This document shows positions 24,948 to 32,639 of a stretch of DNA of 32,642 bases, in pieces (position 1 is the first letter of the stretch; the number at the start of each line of letters is the position of its first letter). The stretch covers positions 1 through 32,642 of the forward strand of contig JADLHL010000104.1 of NCBI GenBank assembly GCA_020848815.1, written 5' to 3'. The notes under the pieces are model-generated. The model had not been told where the DNA came from and did not search any database. It was given only the letters and a program-made list of their open reading frames with translations. This DNA is from Chitinophagaceae bacterium. Lineage in GTDB: Bacteria > Bacteroidota > Bacteroidia > Chitinophagales > Chitinophagaceae. A program made the position numbers and the translations under genes.

Positions 24948-25100
24948 ACAAATGCTTTAGCTAACATTTGATTGTCAATTGGCATGCCACTGCAGTTTCA
25001 AAACGTAAAACATTCATTTTCAAATAGTGAAATGAGCAAGTGAAACAGCGCATTCCAAATTCAGGACATGCGATTCCACGAAAAGGAACTTGGAATGAGC
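24948..25100. other. Largest gap inside the EPS operon (about 150 bp)
   Basis: No gene is seen. There is an inverted repeat CATTCCAA (25051-25058) with TTGGAATG (25090-25097) just after the polymerase gene's stop, with 31 bases between the arms. On the minus strand TGGCATGCCAATTGAC resembles a sigma-54 site but the essential GC of the -12 box is GA. A secondary promoter or partial terminator could lie here, but nothing is conclusive. Confidence 0.35.
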
Positions 25101-26414
25101 TTATGTGCTGGCAAACAACTCTGGTCTGCGTTTGCGCAGAAAGATTTTTTGGGCCGGCGACTTATGCTTGTTGATGGTAAGACTGATGTAAAAAATGAGT
25201 ACCTGATAAAAGAGAATACCATAATTCGTTTCGCCAAAAATACCGAACTCAGTAAGGGAGTTGATGAGAATGGGGATGAATACCCCGATTGTAAACAGCT
25301 GTTTTTCTTTTGAAAATTGCTGCACAAATCCACGAATGGTGAATACCACCTGAAAGAGCACCAATGTAAAACCTACAAAACCAAGATTCATGAGTACTTG
25401 TATAAAAGTATTGTGTGTCATTTGCCCGGCATATGTGTGTACACTCTGAAAAAAGTCTTTGTATGCAATACGCATGAAACCAAAACCAAACAAAGGTTCT
25501 TGTGGCAAACCCTCGGTAATGAGTGCCGTCCAAAATGGCAGTCTTCCGGTCATACTCATTACTTCTTCCAGGCCGCCTGCATTTTCTTTTACAACCATTT
25601 TTTCTATGGCCAGCGGAATTACCATAAATGCACCTGCATACATGGCATACTTCAGTTTGGTATTGCTACTTTGCCGGATATGAAAAAAGGCAATCAGCAA
25701 CGCACCAATGGTTGTACTTCTGCTACCAGTCATTACAATAGCCCACATGAGCAATAAAATCCGGATGGTATTCCACACCATACGCTTACCGGTGTAGTAG
25801 TTGAAAATAAAACAACTTACTCCCACAGCAGCCAGCATGCCCAGTTCATTTGGGTTCATAAAAAAGCCCCCGAGTCTTGCTTCTTCTCCGCCATGTGTCA
25901 TTCTGTAAAATGCTTCAGGCGCTATAAACATGCCCACCAAAAAAATACTAATCATGAGCAGCACAGCATTGCCCATTACATTGTACAACTTTACCTGGTT
26001 GTCGGGAAAATAATTCTCGAGTAGAATGAAACAGGCAATAAAATAATATGCAAACACAAGGCTCTCCACATCCATAAACCACTGAAGTGCACTATATCCA
26101 ACTGCAGTGCTCCACAAAAAACTAATCAGGCCAAGTGTTAAGTAAGCAACATACAAAAATGGGCTCAATTGATGCTGCCATCCAAATGAACCGATAGCAC
26201 CCCGTTCTATAATTTTTCGGTATGCCCAAATAATGGCTCCCGTCATCATTAATCTCGAAAATACTTTTACAACACGGGTTATAGCCACATTTTCGCTCCA
26301 TGTAAAAAAGCCGCCCAACTTGATGAAGAAAATAATAGCCAGCAAAACGCCCATCTGCGAAAGAAATCGCTGATGATCTGCCGGCCGCTTATATGAAGTC
26401 GTTAATGTAAACAT
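25101..26414 (-). CDS. O-antigen ligase/polymerase family protein (Wzy-like)
   Basis: A 437-residue polytopic membrane protein with about eleven or twelve hydrophobic segments. A large periplasmic loop (about 290-350) contains TGRLPFWTALITEGLPQEPLFGFGFMR and ends in GQMTHNTFIQVLMNLGFVGF, the H-N-T-F region typical of the Wzy_C/O-antigen ligase superfamily. GGFFMNPNELGMLAAVG and GSRSTTIGALL are also family features. The protein should join lipid-linked repeat units into polymer on the periplasmic side. In this setting (flippase, exporter and chain-length protein alongside) polymerase is more likely than lipid-A ligase. It overlaps the upstream glycosyltransferase gene by 13 bases. Confidence 0.88.
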   Translation of the reverse strand: MFTLTTSYKRPADHQRFLSQMGVLLAIIFFIKLGGFFTWSENVAITRVVKVFSRLMMTGAIIWAYRKIIERGAIGSFGWQHQLSPFLYVAYLTLGLISFLWSTAVGYSALQWFMDVESLVFAYYFIACFILLENYFPDNQVKLYNVMGNAVLLMISIFLVGMFIAPEAFYRMTHGGEEARLGGFFMNPNELGMLAAVGVSCFIFNYYTGKRMVWNTIRILLLMWAIVMTGSRSTTIGALLIAFFHIRQSSNTKLKYAMYAGAFMVIPLAIEKMVVKENAGGLEEVMSMTGRLPFWTALITEGLPQEPLFGFGFMRIAYKDFFQSVHTYAGQMTHNTFIQVLMNLGFVGFTLVLFQVVFTIRGFVQQFSKEKQLFTIGVFIPILINSLTEFGIFGETNYGILFYQVLIFYISLTINKHKSPAQKIFLRKRRPELFAST

Positions 26415-27535
26415 GCTTCATACATTTTTGCCAATTGTGTAAGTACATAACTCCAGTGATAGTGCTGAGCAACCATTTGCTGAGCAGCAGTGGCATAGGC
26501 AGCAAGTGTGCCCTGATTAAATGACGCAATTGCCTCATCCAAGGTGGCCGCAAGTTCAGTAGCATCAGGGTGTTCTACTACCCATCCTGCTTTATATTTT
26601 TCTACGGCCTCTCCAACGTTTGTAGCCCTCGACACTATGCAAGGCAAACCAATGGCTGCAGCTTCCAATACTGCAGTAGGCAACCCTTCATTTCTACTTG
26701 GGTGAACAAACAAATGGCTTTGTTGCAAGAGATTCATTTTTTCATGACCGTATTTGGCCCCGTAAAAAACAATATGATTGCTAATGCCTAAAGCTGCGGC
26801 CGTTTGTTCCAAAGCCGCACGTTGTGCACTATCACCAATCATCCATAAAGTGATATTGTGATGCTTTTTAGCCATGCTTGCAAAAGCAGTAAGCAGCAAA
26901 TCAAGTCCTTTGGTATGAGTATCTATTCTACCACAAAAGCTGATGATACAGTTGCCGGAAGTGTTACCCTGAAATGAAGCTGCGCTGTATTCAGAAAGCG
27001 CAGCGGTATCAAAGCCGTAAGGTATAAGTGCACTCTTTTTATCCGGCTGAATGCTATGCAATCCATCTACTTCACTTTTACCCAGCGAGTGCACTACTGC
27101 GGCCCTACGTAGTAAGGGCTTTTCAAACAAGGGAAGATAAATGGCCTTTTTCCATCCTCCTTTTTTCATGGCAATAATATTGTAACTACCATGTGGTGTG
27201 TACACAAATGGAATACGATATTTTTTCAGATAAACAGACACTTTAGAAAACACTGGAATAAAGCCACCGTGTAAATGAAATACAACATCTTCAGGTAAGG
27301 CAGCTATAGCTTTTCGCAATGAGGCATGCACCGCAAAAGGATGAATGCCTGTGGGAAAAAGACGGGTTATAAAGTTTCTATCTGGATAATCATGTACCGG
27401 ATTTTGAGTGATGCCCCACACCGCTACATCATATCCTACGGCATGCTGGCGTGTAGCCATTTCGTATACTACTTTATTTACCCCATTCATACGTTCCGGG
27501 TTTACTTTACCCAATACCAAATGAATAATTTTCAT
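26402..27535 (-). CDS. GT4-family glycosyltransferase
   Basis: A 377-residue GT-B glycosyltransferase starting MKIIHLVLGKVNPERMNGVNKVVYEM. Acceptor-side motifs include FHLHGGFIPVF and YTPHGSYN. The donor domain has ISFCGRIDTHTKGLDLLL, and EX7E is E283/E291 (RNEGLPTAVLEAAAIGLPCIV). It overlaps the flippase gene before it by 4 bases and the polymerase gene after it by 13 bases, so it is made in step with the membrane machinery. Donor sugar is unknown. Confidence 0.9.
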   Translation of the reverse strand: MKIIHLVLGKVNPERMNGVNKVVYEMATRQHAVGYDVAVWGITQNPVHDYPDRNFITRLFPTGIHPFAVHASLRKAIAALPEDVVFHLHGGFIPVFSKVSVYLKKYRIPFVYTPHGSYNIIAMKKGGWKKAIYLPLFEKPLLRRAAVVHSLGKSEVDGLHSIQPDKKSALIPYGFDTAALSEYSAASFQGNTSGNCIISFCGRIDTHTKGLDLLLTAFASMAKKHHNITLWMIGDSAQRAALEQTAAALGISNHIVFYGAKYGHEKMNLLQQSHLFVHPSRNEGLPTAVLEAAAIGLPCIVSRATNVGEAVEKYKAGWVVEHPDATELAATLDEAIASFNQGTLAAYATAAQQMVAQHYHWSYVLTQLAKMYEACLH

Positions 27536-28752
27536 ACCCGGATATTTTTATTGTAAAGAATATATAGCCAGTATACAAGTAACATGCACTGTGCCAACAA
27601 CATGCCTGCTAAAGCGCCCCACAGTTGAAAGAAATGAATCATGAAATAAGCAGTAGCAACACTAAAAATGGTAGCCAATACATAGCCGTAGAAATAAAAT
27701 TTATTGAGCAGTTGTACCCGAAGTGCAATGCGAACAGGATAGCCAATCAGGATAAACACATACAATATTGCCAATCCTATCATTACATAACTGTAAGCAG
27801 TATATGTGTCGCCCCCGGCCATGTGTAACAATGGCTTGCCGAAAACCGCCAGTAAAATTAATACCGGAATAAGCAGCACAGAAAGTTGCAAAAACTGTTT
27901 GCGCAAAAACCGGATCAAAGCAGCTGGCTCCTGATGCAAGTGGGCTGCTTTGGGTAAAATGTATGTTTCAAATGCCTGAAGCAACACGTTGAGCAAGCCA
28001 AAAATATATTGTCCCAGGCGCAGTGCTCCAAGTGCTGCTGCACCCAGCCACCAACCCGCTGCCATTACATAAAAATTGCCAGCTGTCCACTGGAGCAGTG
28101 CACTGCTGAGCATCCATTTTCCATCACGTGCATGCAGTAGTGCGACACTTCGAATATCCTTGGTAATCGGCACACCAGGTTTTAACCACCATACGCCCAA
28201 TGCAACCGATGGTATATAGGTAAGAGCAACTACCCACAAAGCAATCAATAAATCTAAATGATACACAAAAAACAATACTGCCAATGCCAGTAGTTGCAGC
28301 ACATTGGTAAGCACATCAATCGCAAAAGCTTTTGGCTGTTGCTGCGTGGCGAGCAGCCATCTGCGCAAATAATCTTGCATAAAATATAAACAGGCGCCCA
28401 CCACCGCTGCCATACCAATATTTCTACCAACAGCCCACATCGTATCTGCAAATAAAAAAAGGAGTATACCGGCTACAAACAGCAACGTAAGTATTGCCTG
28501 GTGAAACCAAAACAATCCGCCGGTATAACTCCTTTTTTCACCTATCCCAATATGTGCCAGCAATACCGGCGCAAGACCTGTGATACTAGCCTGCAATAAA
28601 CTCAACACCAAGAGCTGTACCAATACCAACCCACTAAATATGCCGTACTGAGCAATGCCCAATGCTCTTGCTAATAATAAATTGGTAGCAAAGGCACTGC
28701 CACTAACCACTACCTGATCGGCCAATACCCAGTATTTTTCTGCAAGCTTCAT
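27532..28752 (-). CDS. Wzx-like polysaccharide flippase (MOP superfamily)
   Basis: A 406-residue integral membrane protein with about twelve hydrophobic helices. The N-terminus (FATNLLLARALGIAQYGIFSGL) is the pattern of the polysaccharide biosynthesis/MATE-like MOP superfamily, in which an L-x-R-x-LG-x-x-x-(Y/F)G motif ends helix one. It would flip lipid-linked repeat units across the inner membrane for the polymerase. It overlaps both neighbours by 4 bases (27532-27535 and 28749-28752). A length near 400 is a little short for Wzx (usually 410-500) but complete in topology as far as I can judge. Confidence 0.88.
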   Translation of the reverse strand: MKLAEKYWVLADQVVVSGSAFATNLLLARALGIAQYGIFSGLVLVQLLVLSLLQASITGLAPVLLAHIGIGEKRSYTGGLFWFHQAILTLLFVAGILLFLFADTMWAVGRNIGMAAVVGACLYFMQDYLRRWLLATQQQPKAFAIDVLTNVLQLLALAVLFFVYHLDLLIALWVVALTYIPSVALGVWWLKPGVPITKDIRSVALLHARDGKWMLSSALLQWTAGNFYVMAAGWWLGAAALGALRLGQYIFGLLNVLLQAFETYILPKAAHLHQEPAALIRFLRKQFLQLSVLLIPVLILLAVFGKPLLHMAGGDTYTAYSYVMIGLAILYVFILIGYPVRIALRVQLLNKFYFYGYVLATIFSVATAYFMIHFFQLWGALAGMLLAQCMLLVYWLYILYNKNIRV

Positions 28753-30926
28753 GCAAGTGCAGATTGTTTATTGCTACGATTTTTTTTGCTTCGCCACCAA
28801 TTGGCAATTGGCGCAAAAATGCTGGGCGTGTAGCCTGCACGGTTGAGTACAAAGTACATGCCCGGCAATGACAGTTCTTCCTTCAGCAAATCGGCTTGCA
28901 TTACCATCGACTGCTTGGTTTTTCTACTATCTAACACAAACAGGTTAGTATTGGCTGTAGCCATTAGCATCATTGATACAGGTTGTTCTAGTACAGGCAG
29001 GTTACGAATAATAACGACCTCATATTGCTGCTTCAGTGTTTCTAAAAATGCCATCCACACAGGCCGCACCTGCCACTGCGGCGGAAATTGACTTGGCCCA
29101 ATAACACTAACCCCCGGTATACGCACATTCGAAGCACCGGCATCAATCAATACACACTTTTTTCCCAGCTGCTGTAGCGCCATAGTAACACCTGTACTGT
29201 TAAACCCCTTACCTTCTTTTGCCGCAAAGCTTGAAATGCTGATTACACTGCCGGCATCGGCTATACCTTTCAGATCGAGCTCAGTAGCCCAACGCATGAA
29301 GTAGCGCATTTTATCCGCTTCGTTTTTTGCGTACGGCACTTCCGCCATCAATGGCGTTTCACTGTTCTTATGAATCACTTTTGATTCATTAATTCTGCCC
29401 TTGAGCAAATGAATAAAATACACTCCGGCAACGCCAAATAAAAAACCAAGAAAACCAGCAAGCACTTTGAGTAAGGTAGCATTGGGCGATACCGGTTTTG
29501 TTGGCACTTCACCTTCAGCAATAATGCGGTGAAACGACATGGTTGCAGCCCTTGCTATTTCTGCCTCCGTTCTTTTCTCATGCAAAAAGCGATAGATCTG
29601 TTCGTTCAATGAAAAGTTTCTCTCGAGTATTGTCATGGTACGTTCCTTACCGGGCAGTCCTATAAATGCTTCTTCAGCTTTGCTAATGGTTTGCGACAAA
29701 TCATCATACTTTACCTGCAGATTCTTTTCGGTGTTTTTGATACTTTCCTGCAGGTATTTACTAATGTCCTGCATTTTATCATCCACCACTTTTACCTTAT
29801 CATTATCTGGGGTATACTTCAGCAGCAGATCTCTTTTTTCCCGCTGCAATTCTTTCATTTTCTTTACCAGTTCTGTACTTAGCAAATCGGTGAAGGCTTC
29901 AAAGTTGGGTGCCAGTTCTTCAAAGTTTTGCTTGCCAGATGAAATGTATTTATTCAAATCCCGCATGGCCAACAGGTTCATTTGCAAACTGGCCTGCTGC
30001 TTTTTCAGATCAGATATTTTGCGTAAATCAGTTTCCGTTTCCTGGCGAATATTGATGATGTTATTTTGATTGCGGTAGCTTTCAATATTGGCTTCGCTGG
30101 CACTTAGCCGGTCACTCATACTGTTGAGTTGCTTTGCCAAAAAATCAACAGTAGTATCTGCACTTTTAAATTTTTCAGACACATAATCTGTGATATACGC
30201 AGCACTCAATGCATTCACTACTTCGGCTGCCTTTTCGGCCACGGGGCTCTTGTAACTGATTCTTAAAACAGGTACTTCCTTATCTACACTCATTACATCC
30301 AAATCGGCTATTATTTTATCGGCCAGCATGGTTTGTGAATGACAAATAAATTCATAGTGATCGTTTACCTGCAGGTTTTTTTTCTGCTGCCGTAGTTCTT
30401 CATTTGGTATAAAAACCAATGATCCGCCTTCCAGCTGTACAGGCACATTCATTCGCCCCTTCACAGTTTTTCCATCGGGCAAAGTGATGCTGAGTAATGA
30501 ATCGGATGAAACAAAAAGCGTAAATGTTTTATCAAACAATTTTTTACTATCGAATGCATAGCGTATAAAAAATGGCGATTGATGGTACAGTTCTGTTTTA
30601 TGAATATCTCCCACCCGGTATATGGTAATATCGACCCCTAAATGAGCCACCGCTTTTTGAATGAGTAGTTTGCTTTTGAGTAATTCTACTTCGGCAGCTA
30701 TTTTGTTGCTGGTGGCAAATACATCAAAGTCTTTAAACAAATTGCTATTGGGTACACCTTCTTTACTATCTGCCAGTTTTACTTTGGCGGTACTTTCATA
30801 AATAGGTGTAGTATATCGCAGGTATCGCTTGGCTATCAATACTGCAATAATCATCACTAAAGCAATGATAGGTAGCCCTCTGAAAAAAGGCCGGAGAATG
30901 CCAAGGTTTCGGATAAGTTCTTTCAT
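28749..30926 (-). CDS. Wzc/GumC-like chain-length protein with a degenerate tyrosine-kinase domain
   Basis: A 725-residue inner-membrane protein: N-terminal Wzz domain with one membrane helix (about 18-36; LPIIALVMIIAVLIA), long periplasmic coiled coil (about 260-450), second helix (about 490-512; LLKVLAGFLGFLFGVAGVYFI) and a cytoplasmic BY-kinase-like domain (about 560-715). The kinase motifs are eroded: Walker A reads AAKEGKGFN (K573 kept, but the first Gly and the Ser/Thr are lost), Walker A' reads VLIDAG (D595 kept, second Asp lost), and the Walker B aspartate is replaced by R641 (VVIIRNLPV). There is no C-terminal tyrosine cluster; the tail is WWRSKKNRSNKQSALA. So it should set chain length and join the export channel, but probably not autophosphorylate on tyrosine. 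It starts 10 bp after the REC-exporter gene. Confidence 0.9.
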   Translation of the reverse strand: MKELIRNLGILRPFFRGLPIIALVMIIAVLIAKRYLRYTTPIYESTAKVKLADSKEGVPNSNLFKDFDVFATSNKIAAEVELLKSKLLIQKAVAHLGVDITIYRVGDIHKTELYHQSPFFIRYAFDSKKLFDKTFTLFVSSDSLLSITLPDGKTVKGRMNVPVQLEGGSLVFIPNEELRQQKKNLQVNDHYEFICHSQTMLADKIIADLDVMSVDKEVPVLRISYKSPVAEKAAEVVNALSAAYITDYVSEKFKSADTTVDFLAKQLNSMSDRLSASEANIESYRNQNNIINIRQETETDLRKISDLKKQQASLQMNLLAMRDLNKYISSGKQNFEELAPNFEAFTDLLSTELVKKMKELQREKRDLLLKYTPDNDKVKVVDDKMQDISKYLQESIKNTEKNLQVKYDDLSQTISKAEEAFIGLPGKERTMTILERNFSLNEQIYRFLHEKRTEAEIARAATMSFHRIIAEGEVPTKPVSPNATLLKVLAGFLGFLFGVAGVYFIHLLKGRINESKVIHKNSETPLMAEVPYAKNEADKMRYFMRWATELDLKGIADAGSVISISSFAAKEGKGFNSTGVTMALQQLGKKCVLIDAGASNVRIPGVSVIGPSQFPPQWQVRPVWMAFLETLKQQYEVVIIRNLPVLEQPVSMMLMATANTNLFVLDSRKTKQSMVMQADLLKEELSLPGMYFVLNRAGYTPSIFAPIANWWRSKKNRSNKQSALA

Positions 30927-30936
30927 GAGATAAACT

Positions 30937-32145
30937 TTACTTCAATGTGGTAGCAACCAAAACGGCAGTAGTTATAATGGCAGTTGCTGGTACTACAATT
31001 GATCCACTTCTTTTATCCCACACTTTTGCTTTGCGGCTTGGCACATACACTACATCGCCTGGCAGCAGGTACACATTGCTGCTGGCATAGCTGCTCAGTT
31101 GTGTAAGATCTACCGTTACCGATTTTGGCTGACCTTCAACCATGCGCACCACCATTACTTTAGAACGGTCGGCATAAAAATCAAAATCGCCGGCTTTGCC
31201 GAGCATCTCTATTAAAGTGTTATGTTCTTTTTCCAGTAAATATTTGCCGGGTGTTTTCAACTCTCCCAGTACCGTCACTTCTTTGTTCAGTACTTTTACC
31301 TCTACTATAGGCTGCTTTATAAATTTGCTGTAGGCCGTTCTTAAGTCACTCTCCAGTTCAAGTACTGTTTTATTTTCTGCTAGTACTTCGCCTACTTGTG
31401 GTACGGGTATTTTACCATTCGCATCTACCATCAGCCACTTGCCATACACTTCATTACTGTTGTAAATGCCGTATATAGAACCCACACTTAAATCATCATG
31501 ATCCCACACACTGATACTCACTTTATCATCCTTCCGAATGCTGTATTGATAGGCTTCATTCTTCACAAAAACACTCGGATCCTCTTTTATGGATGGATCT
31601 TTTTGCAACATGTTGAGTGAGCTGCAGCCAGTACCCATAATTGATACAATGAGTAACGTAACAATACTGAGCACAGGCAGAAAACGACGCCATCCTTTCT
31701 TATGCTGTTGTTTCAACTCAGCAATGATGTGCATGATTTTTGCCATCACCGCAGCAATCCTTGTTTCTGACTGCTCTCCTTTAATGATGTAATCAAAAGC
31801 TCCAAACTTAAGGGCATCTACTGCCACTTCCATTTGCTCTTGTCCGCTTACAAATACGGTGAAAATGTGCGGATCGAACCGCTTGATTTTTTTTAGTAAA
31901 GTGAGGCCATCCATTTCTTCCATATTGTAGTCTACAAATACTACCACGGGCTGCTCTACCAAATGATTCAGGCAGGTTTGGCCGTCGGTAAATACCGAAA
32001 CATTACTGTACCCAAGGTTTTTTAAATGCTGTCGGTTCAGTTCAATGGAAAACTGGTCATCATCAACCAGAAAGATTTTGGGGGAAGAGGTAGCGTTCAT
32101 GTCGTTGCTGTTTGGTATTGCTGCTACCATCAGCATGCCACGCAT
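30937..32145 (-). CDS. Receiver domain fused to Wza-like polysaccharide export protein
   Basis: A single 402-codon frame with two unlike parts. Residues 20-145 are a CheY-type receiver with acidic DDD (28-30), phospho-acceptor D72 (VFVDYNMEEMDG), S100 and K122 (FDYIIKG), all intact. Residues 151-174 are a basic-hydrophobic segment ending in C174 (KKGWRRFLPVLS... IMGTGC), like a lipoprotein signal peptide though the -3 residue (G171) is unusual. Residues about 190-380 are the polysaccharide export domain (PES/Poly_export: YSIRKDDKVSISVWDHDDLS, GKIPVPQVGEV) with an SLBB-like region (VTVLGELKTPGKYLLEKEHNTLIEMLGKAG) and a hydrophobic C-terminal helix. Starts at 32145 or 32100 (MNATSSPKIF) are possible. 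An ATG at 31734 (M138) would by itself yield a 265-residue lipoprotein of ordinary Wza length. It is the first large gene of the EPS operon. Confidence 0.88.
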   Translation of the reverse strand: MRGMLMVAAIPNSNDMNATSSPKIFLVDDDQFSIELNRQHLKNLGYSNVSVFTDGQTCLNHLVEQPVVVFVDYNMEEMDGLTLLKKIKRFDPHIFTVFVSGQEQMEVAVDALKFGAFDYIIKGEQSETRIAAVMAKIMHIIAELKQQHKKGWRRFLPVLSIVTLLIVSIMGTGCSSLNMLQKDPSIKEDPSVFVKNEAYQYSIRKDDKVSISVWDHDDLSVGSIYGIYNSNEVYGKWLMVDANGKIPVPQVGEVLAENKTVLELESDLRTAYSKFIKQPIVEVKVLNKEVTVLGELKTPGKYLLEKEHNTLIEMLGKAGDFDFYADRSKVMVVRMVEGQPKSVTVDLTQLSSYASSNVYLLPGDVVYVPSRKAKVWDKRSGSIVVPATAIITTAVLVATTLK

Positions 32146-32184
32146 CTATTGTACTGAAAATCAGCACCTTAATAAACAAGCACT

Positions 32185-32205
32185 ATAAGCGTATTTCCAG
32201 CTTAT
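32185..32205. promoter_or_regulatory. Small hairpin or dyad upstream of the REC-exporter gene
   Basis: ATAAGC (32185-32190) and GCTTAT (32200-32205) form a 6-bp dyad with a 9-base centre, in the 116-bp gap between the small secreted-protein gene and the exporter gene. A second dyad, ATGGCTC (32224-32230) with GAGCCAT (32248-32254), lies next to it. Either could be a protein-binding site or an attenuating hairpin; neither has a U-run. Confidence 0.25.
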
Positions 32206-32261
32206 GGAATAATTTTCCGAAAAATGGCTCTTGGAAATGGCTATTTCGAGCCATCCTTGCC

Positions 32262-32582
32262 TCATTTTCCTTCCAGTTTGTTCACTTGCTCCAGGCTTCC
32301 AAGACGCAGAAATAGCGGTGCCTGTAATTTTTTTTGCAACCAAAGTTCCTGCCTGCAGGTCCATGCCATGGTGCTGGAATAAAAATTGGGGGAAATAGTA
32401 CCAGGACGTATGGGCACCGGTTTCGACTGCTGAACAGACGGCGCAGGCCAAAATGAGTAGACCTCCTTTGTTGAAGCCGGCTTTTTGCGCAGCGATTCCT
32501 GCAAAAAATGACTGCTGGTTATCTGCGCAGCCGCCCCTTTCAGCAATAATGATGCCAAAATGGTAAAAAACACCCGCCTCAT
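32262..32582 (-). CDS. Small secreted protein of unknown function
   Basis: A 106-residue protein starting MRRVFFTILASLLLKGAAAQ, a signal peptide with cleavage likely after AAA. The mature part has TISPNFYSSTMAWTCRQELWLQKK and ends APLFLRLGSLEQVNKLEGK. The RLGSL-x-x-VNKLEGK ending matches a small-protein family I recall from Chitinophagaceae, which speaks for a real gene; the function of that family is not known to me. The open frame starts 14 codons earlier at 32624, but 32582 gives the proper signal peptide. It is on the same strand, 116 bp before the REC-exporter gene, and may be the first gene of the operon. The single cysteine in WTCRQE is notable. Confidence 0.7.
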   Translation of the reverse strand: MRRVFFTILASLLLKGAAAQITSSHFLQESLRKKPASTKEVYSFWPAPSVQQSKPVPIRPGTISPNFYSSTMAWTCRQELWLQKKLQAPLFLRLGSLEQVNKLEGK

Positions 32583-32631
32583 TGAACAAACTTGCATCTG
32601 AGCCTGTAAATTTACCGCAGTCAATAGCGTG

Positions 32632-32639
32632 TAAAGATA
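32632..32639 (-). promoter_or_regulatory. Candidate -7 box upstream of the small secreted protein and EPS operon
   Basis: On the minus strand TATCTTTA matches the Bacteroidota -7 consensus TAnnTTTG at all but the last base, about 50 bases before the start at 32582. Its -33 partner would lie beyond the window edge, so the call cannot be completed. Confidence 0.3.

Noticed and set aside
24975-24995. TGGCATGCCAATTGAC on the minus strand as a sigma-54 promoter for the fusion gene.
   Set aside because: The -24 part is good but the -12 box is TTGAC, losing the essential GC pair.
32335-32350. Sigma-54-like match on the minus strand (AGGAAC, 5 bases, TTGCA).
   Set aside because: It lies inside the coding sequence of the small secreted protein, about 180 bases from the next start, and the -24 box has several mismatches. 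It looks like chance.
32161-32589. A 142-residue frame overlapping the small secreted-protein gene on the same strand.
   Set aside because: The other frame has a signal peptide and a conserved-looking end, while this one has neither.
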